This document shows positions 16,897 through 22,914 of a stretch of 41,852 nt of DNA, in pieces. The notes under the pieces are model-generated. The model was not told where the DNA came from. It saw nothing but the letters and a program-made list of their open reading frames with translations, and ran no database searches. A program made the translations under genes and the position numbers. Position 1 is the stretch's first letter. Every line of letters starts with the position of its first letter. The DNA comes from Clostridia bacterium (GTDB lineage: Bacteria > Bacillota > Clostridia > Oscillospirales > QAMX01). The DNA is taken from positions 1 through 41,852 of the forward strand of contig JAFQKV010000074.1 of NCBI GenBank assembly GCA_017414715.1. Reading direction: 5' to 3'.

Positions 16897-17715
16897 TTAT
16901 TTCTCTGCGGAAATATCGCATAGGGATACGTCCGCCTCGATATCGCGGCCAAGGAACATACTGCCGAAATGCGAGAAGCTTTCCGCATCGTCACTGACAA
17001 AGCATCGCAGGCTGCCCTTCCTGTCCGGATCCGCTGCGAGACCGTTTGCCGAAAGTTCCTGCGCCAGCACCTCCGCCGTTTCACGGCCAGGGTCGATAAG
17101 CGCCACATCCGGTCCGCATACCTGCGCCACCGCCGTCCGCAGCAGCGGGTAGTGCGTACAGCCAAGGATAAGGGTATCCGCGCCAAACTCCGTGATCGGC
17201 GCAAGATATTCCTCAAGGATGAGCCGCACCACGGGATCTGCGGGATCAAACCGGCCGTTTTCCACCAGCGGAACCAGCAGCGGGCAGGGAATGCTGACGA
17301 CCTCGGCATCGGCACACTGCTCCTTCAGCAGCCGCTCATAGGTGCCGCTGCGGATACTGGCATTGGTGCCGATGACACCGATACGCCCGCTCCGGCTTTC
17401 CCGGAGGGCAGCATCCACCGCAGCCTCCGTGACACCGTAGATGGGTAAATCGAAATTTTTGCGCAGCTCCGGCAGCGCCGTGGTGCTCACTGTGCCGCAG
17501 GCAACCACCGCGGTCTTGATATCAAAACGTTTGAGAAAACGCATGTCCTCCATCGCATAACGGATGATGGTAGGGGTCGAGCGGGTACCGTAAGGCACCC
17601 GGCCGGTATCACCGAAAAAGACGATATGCTCTCCCGGCATGCGCCGCACCGCCTCCTTGACCGCCGTCAGACCGCCAAGTCCGGAATCAAAGATCCCGAT
17701 GGGACGGCTATCCAT
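16897..17715 (-). CDS. murI: Glutamate racemase
   Basis: Cofactor-independent racemase supplying D-glutamate for peptidoglycan. The N-terminus GIFDSGLGGLTAVKE holds the substrate Asp-Ser pair, FFGDTGRVPYGTRS follows, and the second catalytic Cys is in LGCTHYPLL. The first catalytic Cys is present, but its motif reads ACGTVS where most MurI proteins have ACNTAS, so the neighbouring substrate-binding Asn is Gly. Its 272 residues are normal. The start overlaps the ddl stop by 8 bp with AGAGGAA upstream, so D-Glu and D-Ala-D-Ala supply are translationally linked. Function is very likely retained because all other motifs are intact. Confidence 0.94.
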   Translation of the reverse strand: MDSRPIGIFDSGLGGLTAVKEAVRRMPGEHIVFFGDTGRVPYGTRSTPTIIRYAMEDMRFLKRFDIKTAVVACGTVSTTALPELRKNFDLPIYGVTEAAVDAALRESRSGRIGVIGTNASIRSGTYERLLKEQCADAEVVSIPCPLLVPLVENGRFDPADPVVRLILEEYLAPITEFGADTLILGCTHYPLLRTAVAQVCGPDVALIDPGRETAEVLAQELSANGLAADPDRKGSLRCFVSDDAESFSHFGSMFLGRDIEADVSLCDISAEK

Positions 17716-18778
17716 GAAGTTCCTCCTCTTTCCCGCAGGCCAGGGCGATCAGCCGGTCGACCAGCTCTCCGAAGGGAATGCCGGAGGCTTCCATCAGCTT
17801 GGGGTACATGCTGATGGAGGTAAAGCCGGGAATGGTGTTGATCTCGTTGAAGATAATTTTACCTTCGGCGGTCACGAAGAAATCCGCCCGGGAAAAGCCT
17901 TCGCAGCCCAGCGCCCGGTAGGCCTTCACGGCCTCGGCGCGCACGCGCTCCGCCGTGTCCGCATCCAGCCGTGCGGGAATATAAAGCCCGGAGGTATTGT
18001 CAAGATATTTTCCGCTGTAGGAGTAAAAGCCATCCTGTGCGGCAACCTCGCCGACGATGCTGGCAAAGGGCTTGCGGTTGCCGAGCACGGCGACCTCCAC
18101 CTCCTGGCCGATGACGGTCTCCTCGATGACCACCTTCGGGTCGACTTCAGCGGCGACAGCAAGCGCGGTATACAGCTCCTCACGGCTGCGCACCTTGCTG
18201 ATGCCCACCGAGGAGCCTGCATTCGCAGGTTTGACAAAAACAGGGTATTCGAAGCTCTCCTCCACGCGGGCAACCGTCTCCGACGGGTCCGCACCGGGCT
18301 CCGCCACCAGCCAGCGGGCCTGAGAAAGCCCGGCCTGCGCCGCGGCAGCCTTGGTCATGGCCTTATCCATGCAGACGGCAGAGGACGCAACCCCGCAGCC
18401 GACGCAGGGGATGCCTGCAAGCCGGCAGAGTCCCTGAACGGTGCCGTCCTCGCCGCCGATGCCGTGCAGTACCGGGAAGACGCGGTCGATATGCCGAAGC
18501 TCTGCTCCGCCCTCCCGCAGGATGCACAGGGAAGAAAGCCCCGCATCGGGAAGCAGACAGGCGGCAGGAAGGCCCTCCGCCTTTTCCCAGCTGCGGTCGC
18601 GAATGCCGTCGCATCCGCCCTCCCAGAGAAGCCAGCGGCCGTCGCAGGTGATGCCCACGCGGATGACCTCGTAGCGCGCAGGGTCGATATGTTCCGCAAC
18701 GGACGCGGCGGAAATGCAGGAAACCTCATGTTCGGTGGAAATGCCGCCAAAAAGCAGCAGTACAGTCATCTTATCCAA
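17708..18778 (-). CDS. ddl: D-alanine--D-alanine ligase
   Basis: ATP-grasp enzyme forming D-Ala-D-Ala for UDP-MurNAc-pentapeptide in the cytosol. LFGGISTEHEVS opens the protein, HGIGGEDGTVQGL is the family loop, EVEVAVLGN lies in the ATP-grasp core, and the C-terminal NEINTIPGFTSIS binds metal. FYSYSGKYLD resembles the Tyr-containing specificity loop of true D-Ala-D-Ala enzymes rather than VanA-type D-lactate ligases. At 356 residues it is a normal length. The start is a TTG with GGAGG 11 nt upstream; the ATG three codons in is 20 nt away. It is first in the 12-gene operon, behind a recognisable promoter and an 85-nt leader containing a GC-rich hairpin. Confidence 0.96.
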   Translation of the reverse strand: MDKMTVLLLFGGISTEHEVSCISAASVAEHIDPARYEVIRVGITCDGRWLLWEGGCDGIRDRSWEKAEGLPAACLLPDAGLSSLCILREGGAELRHIDRVFPVLHGIGGEDGTVQGLCRLAGIPCVGCGVASSAVCMDKAMTKAAAAQAGLSQARWLVAEPGADPSETVARVEESFEYPVFVKPANAGSSVGISKVRSREELYTALAVAAEVDPKVVIEETVIGQEVEVAVLGNRKPFASIVGEVAAQDGFYSYSGKYLDNTSGLYIPARLDADTAERVRAEAVKAYRALGCEGFSRADFFVTAEGKIIFNEINTIPGFTSISMYPKLMEASGIPFGELVDRLIALACGKEEELHG

Positions 18779-18809
18779 AGCCGGTAAATCCTCCGTATCG
18801 AAAAGTCCT

Positions 18810-18834
18810 GGGCAGCGCAGGGCGCGCCCCTACA
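18810..18834. repeat. GC-rich hairpin element, possible dispersed-repeat remnant
   Basis: GGGC (18810-18813) pairs with GCCC (18826-18829), and the inner GCGC (18815-18818) with GCGC (18822-18825), around a 3-nt loop with one bulged A. It ends in CCCCTACA. It lies in the leader of the ddl transcript in otherwise AT-rich DNA. The GTAGGGGCG edge (minus strand) resembles intergenic repeats common in related genomes, but only one copy is visible here. Confidence 0.3.
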
Positions 18835-18869
18835 ATATATATACAGTATCAGATATCCATATTTCCAAT

Positions 18870-18898
18870 ATTATATCATGCCACGCCGCGAAACACAA
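18870..18898 (-). promoter_or_regulatory. Promoter of the ddl-to-polC operon (extended -10)
   Basis: On the minus strand TTGTGT (18893-18898) and a perfect TATAAT (18870-18875) are 17 bp apart, with TG-A immediately before the -10. It is the only strong promoter visible before the 14.8-kb gene run, and it gives an 85-nt leader to the ddl start. Confidence 0.7.
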
Positions 18899-18957
18899 CC
18901 GCAAATTGCAAAGAGAAGCGGCCATTCCCTTCGACAGGCTCTTTTTTTGCGAGGGTG

Positions 18958-18986
18958 TTCCCTTTTTTACGGAAATGTGCTATACT
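18958..18986 (+). promoter_or_regulatory. Promoter of the flavodoxin-like gene (extended -10)
   Basis: TATACT at 18981-18986 is preceded by TGC (18978-18980), an extended -10. The -35 (TTCCCT, 18958-18963) is weak at 17 bp. It is divergent from the ddl promoter with about 60 bp between the two. Confidence 0.55.
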
Positions 18987-19027
18987 AAATGCAGGAAATC
19001 ATAAACTAACCGAAAGGCGGTCCCATT

Positions 19028-19426
19028 ATGAAAGCTAAAGTTCTCACCTCCACGGCCTCCGGCGCTGTCGGCAAGGCTGCCGAAGCCATCGCCCGCGCAC
19101 TGCAGTGCAAATGCGACTCCGTCCCCCCCGCATATCCCTGCGACAAGGAAGCCGTCGTCTTCATCGGCGTCGGTGCCACCGGCCTCCCCGCAAAGACCAT
19201 GAAGTATCTCTCCACCCTCAACCGCACCTCCACCCGTAACGTGGCCTTCTTCTGCGCCGCCGGCGGCAAGAGTTCTGCCGAGAAGCTTGGCGAGACCCTC
19301 GCCGCAAACGGCATCACCATCTACGCCGAAACCTTTATCTGCAAGGGCGGTCTTTTCACCGCAAAGAAGGAAGCTGCCCGTGCCGTGGAATGGATGAACT
19401 CCGTCTGCGAGCACCTCGCCCAGTAA
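19028..19426 (+). CDS. Small flavodoxin-like protein
   Basis: A 132-residue protein with an alternating alpha/beta pattern. KVLTSTASGAVGKAAEAIA is the strand-loop-helix opening, followed by VVFIGVGATGLPAKTMKYL, NVAFFCAAGG, ITIYAETFICKG, and a final helix. This resembles a short flavodoxin domain, but the phosphate-binding loop (S/T-x-T-G-x-T in flavodoxins) reads STASGAVGK, so FMN binding is uncertain. Six or more cysteines are scattered through it. A ribosome-binding AAAGG precedes the ATG. The gene is monocistronic with its own promoter and strong terminator, and its codons end mostly in C as in the ribosomal protein genes, which suggests high expression. A redox role is a guess from fold only. 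Confidence 0.75.
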   Translation: MKAKVLTSTASGAVGKAAEAIARALQCKCDSVPPAYPCDKEAVVFIGVGATGLPAKTMKYLSTLNRTSTRNVAFFCAAGGKSSAEKLGETLAANGITIYAETFICKGGLFTAKKEAARAVEWMNSVCEHLAQ

Positions 19427-19450
19427 TTTTTTCCAAAAAAAGCATCATTC

Positions 19451-19496
19451 GCACACAGCCTGCCTCCTCCGGGAGGCGGCTGTGTGCATATTTTTT
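19451..19496 (+). terminator. Intrinsic terminator of the flavodoxin-like gene
   Basis: GCACACAGCC (19451-19460) pairs with GGCTGTGTGC (19478-19487). The inner GCCTCC/GGAGGC extends the stem around a 4-nt loop with one bulged T, and TATTTTTT follows. It is a textbook rho-independent terminator 25 bp after the stop codon. Confidence 0.93.
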
Positions 19497-19525
19497 GACC
19501 TGTTTTTATAAAATGAGAAGTGAGC

Positions 19526-19545
19526 ATTTGCGAGAATTTGCGAGA
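19526..19545 (+). repeat. Perfect tandem 10-bp repeat upstream of rplM
   Basis: ATTTGCGAGA occurs twice head to tail at 19526-19535 and 19536-19545. The 10-bp period places both copies on one face of the helix, about 58 bp before the rplM -35. It may be a protein-binding site or simple chance. Confidence 0.6.
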
Positions 19546-19602
19546 TAATCAAAGAAATCGAAAGAAGTGTATGTGAGTTTTTATTTTTGTTGAAATTTTG
19601 TG

Positions 19603-19631
19603 TTGACAATACTTTTGGGCTGTGGTATCAT
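19603..19631 (+). promoter_or_regulatory. Promoter of rplM-rpsI
   Basis: A consensus TTGACA (19603-19608), a 17-bp spacer and TATCAT (19626-19631) with TGG before the -10. The upstream 40 bp are AT-rich like an UP element. The leader is only about 40 nt, too short for an L13-type autoregulatory RNA. This is the strongest promoter in the window. Confidence 0.88.
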
Positions 19632-19675
19632 ATGCGGGCTCAAAAAAATCATTTTTATATAACGGAGGAAAACCC

Positions 19676-20107
19676 ATGAACACCTACATGGCGAAATGCG
19701 AATCCGTCGATCGCAAGTGGTATGTTATCGACGCTGCCGGCATTCCCATGGGCCGTGTGGCTGCCAAGGCTGCCGTTCTTCTTCGCGGCAAGCACAAGCC
19801 CACCTTCACCCCCCATGTCGACTGCGGCGATTATGTCATCGTCATCAACACCGACAAGATGCTCCTCACCGGCTCCAAGGGCGAGCAGAAGTTCTACCGC
19901 ACCCATTCCGGTTACGCCGGCGGTCTTAAGGAGACCCCCTACCGCATCCTGATGGCCACCCGTTCCGACTTTGCTATGAAGCTTGCTGTCAAGGGCATGA
20001 TCCCGGCCACCGCCATCGGCCGCACCGCTCTTGCCCGCCTCAAGACCTTCAAGGGCGCCGAGCACACCCACGCCGCTCAGAAGCCTGAGATCGCCACCAT
20101 TGACTAA
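19676..20107 (+). CDS. rplM: 50S ribosomal protein L13 (uL13)
   Basis: A structural protein of the large ribosomal subunit that is needed early in assembly. The 143-residue sequence has the family landmarks WYVIDAAGIPMGRVA, HVDCGDYVIVIN, KFYRTHSGYAGG and the conserved AVKGMIP helix. I start at MNTYMAK because GGAGG lies 9 nt upstream; an in-frame ATG at 19622 falls between the promoter elements and cannot be used. It is paired with rpsI 15 bp downstream, the universal rplM-rpsI operon. Confidence 0.98.
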   Translation: MNTYMAKCESVDRKWYVIDAAGIPMGRVAAKAAVLLRGKHKPTFTPHVDCGDYVIVINTDKMLLTGSKGEQKFYRTHSGYAGGLKETPYRILMATRSDFAMKLAVKGMIPATAIGRTALARLKTFKGAEHTHAAQKPEIATID

Positions 20108-20122
20108 GGGAGGTAGCCGAAC

Positions 20123-20530
20123 ATGTTCTATAAGCCCAAGAAAGCGTTCTTCTACGGCACCGGCCGCAAGAAGTCTTCCGTCGCCCGTGTTCGCATCTTC
20201 CCCGAAGGCACCGGCGCCGTCACCATCAACAACCGCGAGATGGACAACTACTTCGGTCTCGACACCCTGAAGCTGCTCGTCCGTCAGCCCTTCATGGTCA
20301 CCGATACCCTCGGCAAGTTTGACGTTGTCGTCACCGTTGCCGGCGGCGGCGTTACCGGCCAGGCCGGCGCTATCCGTCACGGTATCTCCCGTGCTCTGCT
20401 CCAGGTCGATGAGAGCTACCGTCCCCTTCTGAAGAAGGCCGGTCTCCTCACCCGTGACCCGCGCATGAAGGAGAGAAAGAAGTACGGTCTGAAGGCTGCA
20501 CGCCGTGCACCTCAGTTCTCCAAGAGATAA
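20123..20530 (+). CDS. rpsI: 30S ribosomal protein S9 (uS9)
   Basis: A small-subunit protein whose C-terminal tail reaches the P-site tRNA. At 135 residues it has [20 protein letters not shown] near the N-terminus, [19 protein letters not shown] in the middle, and the diagnostic basic tail ending APQFSKR. The GGGAGG is 9 nt before the ATG. It is the last gene of the rplM operon. The nearest good intrinsic terminator is the hairpin at 20710-20757, about 180 bp downstream. Confidence 0.98.
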   Translation: MFYKPKKAFFYGTGRKKSSVARVRIFPEGTGAVTINNREMDNYFGLDTLKLLVRQPFMVTDTLGKFDVVVTVAGGGVTGQAGAIRHGISRALLQVDESYRPLLKKAGLLTRDPRMKERKKYGLKAARRAPQFSKR

Positions 20531-20574
20531 CGTTCCGGACACCTTTTCCCCTCATCTTCCGTCATCGGACGGAA

Positions 20575-20605
20575 TTGCCGCATTTCCTTCCCTCGGCTGT
20601 ATAAT
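20575..20605 (+). promoter_or_regulatory. Possible promoter of the yabE-like transcript
   Basis: A perfect TATAAT (20600-20605) has TTGCCG (20575-20580) upstream, but with a 19-bp spacer and no TGN. If used, the leader would be about 310 nt and would include the terminator hairpin, which implies attenuation. No better promoter is visible between the terminator and the gene. Confidence 0.35.
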
Positions 20606-20709
20606 TCCGGGCATACGTGCATATACTGTTATCGGTATTTCCATGCTGCCCATACAGTCACCCCCGCAAGTCTTTTGCGGGTCAAGCAAGATCTGTTTTT
20701 CCACGCATT

Positions 20710-20757
20710 ACGGTGTCGGGGCTTTTGTGAAACATCAGAAGACCCGACACCGTTTTT
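20710..20757 (+). terminator. Long-stem intrinsic terminator or attenuator
   Basis: ACGGTGTCGGG (20710-20720) pairs perfectly with 20743-20753. After one G/A mismatch the stem continues with CTTTTG (20722-20727) and CAGAAG (20736-20741) around an 8-nt loop, and TTTTT follows to 20757. It could end the rplM-rpsI transcript or act as an attenuator for the yabE-like gene. Confidence 0.85.
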
Positions 20758-20760
20758 ACC

Positions 20761-20916
20761 GGAGAAAGACAGTCGTTTGCCGGACAGGGACAGGCTTATG
20801 CGAGTGCCGTGAGACCTTCGGCGTGTTCCCACCGTCATCGGGAAGCCGATCGTTACCTTGAAACGCTTTCTTCCATTTTGCAAACTTCAAGGCAATCCGG
20901 CACGGATCAATGGAGG
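20761..20916 (+). promoter_or_regulatory. Putative cis-regulatory RNA sequestering the yabE-like ribosome-binding site
   Basis: A closing stem pairs CGTTT (20774-20778) with AAACG (20861-20865). It extends with GAAAG (20764-20768) to CTTTC (20866-20870) and GGA (20761-20763) to TCC (20872-20874). Inside are small hairpins such as TTCCC/GGGAA (20826-20830 / 20840-20844). The 3' strand of the closing stem overlaps CTTCCATT (20870-20877), which can instead pair along all 8 positions, with one G-U, with AATGGAGG (20909-20916), the ribosome-binding site. The two folds exclude each other, as in a translational riboswitch. The segment CCGATCGTTACCTTGAAACG partly resembles the 3' conserved strand of c-di-AMP (ydaO) riboswitches, but the GGGGUGAAUCC core is not clearly present. 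Confidence 0.45.
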
Positions 20917-20921
20917 CTTTT

Positions 20922-21926
20922 ATGCTGAATCGCATTATCTCCCGCGTTACCGAATTCCCCTCTACGCTTGCCGGCCGCATCACGCTGACCGCCGCCCTTG
21001 CCGCCGCAAGCCTTTCTCTCATTCTCGTCAACTCCCACCTTGCGGGCGTTGAAAAGACCTACACCGCAGAAAGCGATGTGCTTTCCGCCGGTATTACCGT
21101 CGAAAACTTTGCCGCTGATTTCAGCGATGATCATTACGTTCTCCGCGACACCGGAGAAGCTGCCGCAAACGACGGCGTAAGTGCCGTCTATTTTCCCGTT
21201 ACCGTGGTGGATCTCGGTGACAGCATCACCTATCTCTGCGCCGATGAGACCGTTGCCGAGCTGCTTGCCCGCACCGGCTACACGCTGGAGGAGGGTGATA
21301 CCGTCGCTCCCGCCCTCGACACGCCCCTCTCCCGGGGCGATATTGTCCGCATCCACCGGGTCCGAACCGTTACGGTGACCGTCAATGAGGTCATTCCCTT
21401 TGACGTCAATTACATCAACGACAAAAACCTTGCCTCCGGCGATACCTCCGTCATTACGGCAGGCATCAACGGGCAGAAAAAGTGCACCTATTCCATCGTT
21501 TACGAAAACGGCAAGGAAGTGGGGCGCACCCTCCTCTCCTCCACGGTGACCCGCAAGGCCACCGCCGCGGTCATCCGCCGCGGAAGCACCGAGGAAGGCG
21601 GTTATATCACTCTTGCGGACGGTACCGTCCGCCGTTACACCAAGGTCATGCGCCTGCAGGCCACGGCCTATAATTCCGCCAACACCTCCAACATCACCGC
21701 CTCCGGTACCGAGCCAAAGTGGGGCACCGTGGCGGTGGACCGCAGAGTCATTCCCCTGGGTACCGAGATCTTTGTTACCAGCCTGAACGGTGCCTGGTCC
21801 TACGGGGTGGGCCTCTGTGAGGATACCGGTGTCATCGGACAGCGGGTCGATCTGTATATGAACTCCCTGGAGGAGTGCTACCAGTTCGGCCGCCGGGACG
21901 TTTACGTCTACATCCTTGCAGACTGA
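20922..21926 (+). CDS. YabE-like cell-wall protein with G5 and 3D domains
   Basis: Probably an exported or membrane-tethered peptidoglycan-active protein of the YabE/RpfB-related group. An N-terminal hydrophobic segment (about residues 16-36) is an anchor or uncleaved signal. A DUF348-like region follows (about 75-125), then a G5 domain (about 127-200) and a C-terminal 3D domain (about 235-334). The three Asp of the 3D domain are visible in VAVDRRVIPLGT, LCEDTGVIG and RVDLYMNS. It lacks the Rpf lysozyme-like domain. The start is MLNRII with GGAGG 5 nt upstream; an ATG at 20910 would overlap that site. It lies next to rsmA, as yabE does in B. subtilis. Its structured leader suggests RNA-level control. 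Confidence 0.9.
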   Translation: MLNRIISRVTEFPSTLAGRITLTAALAAASLSLILVNSHLAGVEKTYTAESDVLSAGITVENFAADFSDDHYVLRDTGEAAANDGVSAVYFPVTVVDLGDSITYLCADETVAELLARTGYTLEEGDTVAPALDTPLSRGDIVRIHRVRTVTVTVNEVIPFDVNYINDKNLASGDTSVITAGINGQKKCTYSIVYENGKEVGRTLLSSTVTRKATAAVIRRGSTEEGGYITLADGTVRRYTKVMRLQATAYNSANTSNITASGTEPKWGTVAVDRRVIPLGTEIFVTSLNGAWSYGVGLCEDTGVIGQRVDLYMNSLEECYQFGRRDVYVYILAD

Positions 21927-21954
21927 CGCAGCCCCGCAGAAATCTCCATCCATT

Positions 21955-22014
21955 ACGGCCGCTGCCGCGCCGGACAACCTCGCGTTCCGTCCAGCCTTCA
22001 GCGGCCGTTCTTTT
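21955..22014 (+). terminator. Probable intrinsic terminator after the yabE-like gene
   Basis: ACGGCCGCTG (21955-21964) pairs perfectly with CAGCGGCCGT (21999-22008), and TCTTTT follows. The 34-nt loop is long but contains further short complementary segments. It lies between the yabE-like gene and rsmA, so rsmA may depend on read-through or an unseen promoter. Confidence 0.55.
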
Positions 22015-22044
22015 CTTATCCATCCTACGAGGGAGGCATCATCC

Positions 22045-22905
22045 ATGTCCGGCGCTCTCAATTACAAAGAAATACTCACCCGCCACGGGTTTTCCTTCTC
22101 CAAGGGCCTTGGTCAGAACTTTCTGACCAATCCTGCCATTCCCGCACGCATTGCCGAGGGCTGCGGCGCGGATGCGGACACCTTTGTGCTGGAGGTCGGC
22201 CCCGGCGCGGGCATCCTCACCCGGGAGCTCGGCCTGCGTGCCGCCCGCGTCACGGCACTGGAGATCGACGAGCGGCTGCTGCCCGTGCTCTCCGAGACCC
22301 TTGCCGACCTGCCCAACTGCGAGGTGGTGCTGGAGGACGTGCTCAAGGCGGATATTCCTGCCCTCGTTGCCGCAAAGGCGAAGGGCCGCCGGGCGGTGGC
22401 TGCAGCAAATCTGCCCTATTACATCACCTCCCCCGCCCTTGCACGGCTCATCGATTCCGGCTGCTTTGACGCCGTCACCGTCATGGTGCAGAAGGAGGTC
22501 GCCCACCGGCTTGCAGCAAAGCCCGGCAGCGCCGATTACGGCGCATTTTCCGTATACGTGCAGTATCACGGTGTGCCGCGAATCCTCTTTGACGTGCCCG
22601 CCGGCTGCTTCACCCCCCGTCCCAAGGTGGACTCCGCCGTTCTGCGCATCGATCTCGACGCTCCCCGGGTTCATACCCGCTCGGAGACCCGCTTTTTCGA
22701 GGTGGTCAAGGCCGGCTTTGCCATGCGGCGCAAGACCCTGCGCAACTGCATCACCTCCGCCTTCGGAAGCCGACTTCCGTCCGAGGATATCCTTTCCGCC
22801 TTTGCAGAGGCGGAGATTGATCCCGCCCGCCGGGCGGAGACCCTCAGTCTTGAGGATTTCGCCCGTCTCTCCGATGCGCTGGATATGCGTCTGAGAAAGG
22901 AGTAA
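22045..22905 (+). CDS. rsmA: 16S rRNA (adenine(1518)-N6/adenine(1519)-N6)-dimethyltransferase
   Basis: KsgA dimethylates two adjacent adenosines in helix 45 of 16S rRNA late in 30S assembly, using SAM. GLGQNFL is the conserved N-terminal signature, EVGPGAGILTREL is motif I (SAM), and NLPYYITSP is the catalytic N-L-P-Y motif IV. The C-terminal helical domain carries FTPRPKVDSAVLRI. I start at MSGALNY (286 residues) because GGGAGG lies 8 nt upstream; the longer reading frame to 21916 overlaps the yabE-like gene and the terminator. The yabE-rsmA neighbourhood is conserved with B. subtilis. tldD follows after 9 bp. Confidence 0.97.
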   Translation: MSGALNYKEILTRHGFSFSKGLGQNFLTNPAIPARIAEGCGADADTFVLEVGPGAGILTRELGLRAARVTALEIDERLLPVLSETLADLPNCEVVLEDVLKADIPALVAAKAKGRRAVAAANLPYYITSPALARLIDSGCFDAVTVMVQKEVAHRLAAKPGSADYGAFSVYVQYHGVPRILFDVPAGCFTPRPKVDSAVLRIDLDAPRVHTRSETRFFEVVKAGFAMRRKTLRNCITSAFGSRLPSEDILSAFAEAEIDPARRAETLSLEDFARLSDALDMRLRKE

Positions 22906-22914
22906 AGTCAAAAA

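Larger units (their letters stand above)
20531..20921 (+). other. 391-bp gene-free region with structured RNA elements
   Basis: No credible coding sequence was found here. In order it holds a 7-bp hairpin without a U-run (20557-20574), a possible promoter (20575-20605) and a hairpin at 20609-20651 (GGGCA/TGCCC, GCAT/ATGC, ATAC/GTAT). A CCCGCAA/TTGCGGG hairpin (20663-20681), a long intrinsic terminator (20710-20757) and a second folded module (20761-20874) that abuts the yabE-like ribosome-binding site follow. A GACCCG in the terminator (20741-20746) can pair instead with CGGGTC at 20678-20683, which would make an antiterminator. The arrangement looks like a regulatory leader. Confidence 0.6.

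Noticed and set aside
18779-19027. Divergent strand switch as a replication origin
   Set aside because: No dnaA or dnaN gene, no cluster of DnaA boxes (only one imperfect TTATCCA-like site at 18771), and both sides have ordinary promoters.
19632-19675. L13-type autoregulatory leader before rplM
   Set aside because: The predicted leader is only about 40 nt and shows no suitable stem.
20505-20883. Short open frames in the rpsI-yabE gap, on both strands
   Set aside because: Not supported by ribosome-binding sites or protein-like composition; the region is better explained by RNA structure.
21916-22044. N-terminal extension of rsmA from 21916
   Set aside because: It overlaps the yabE-like end and the terminator, and the KsgA family begins near MSGALNY, which has its own ribosome-binding site.
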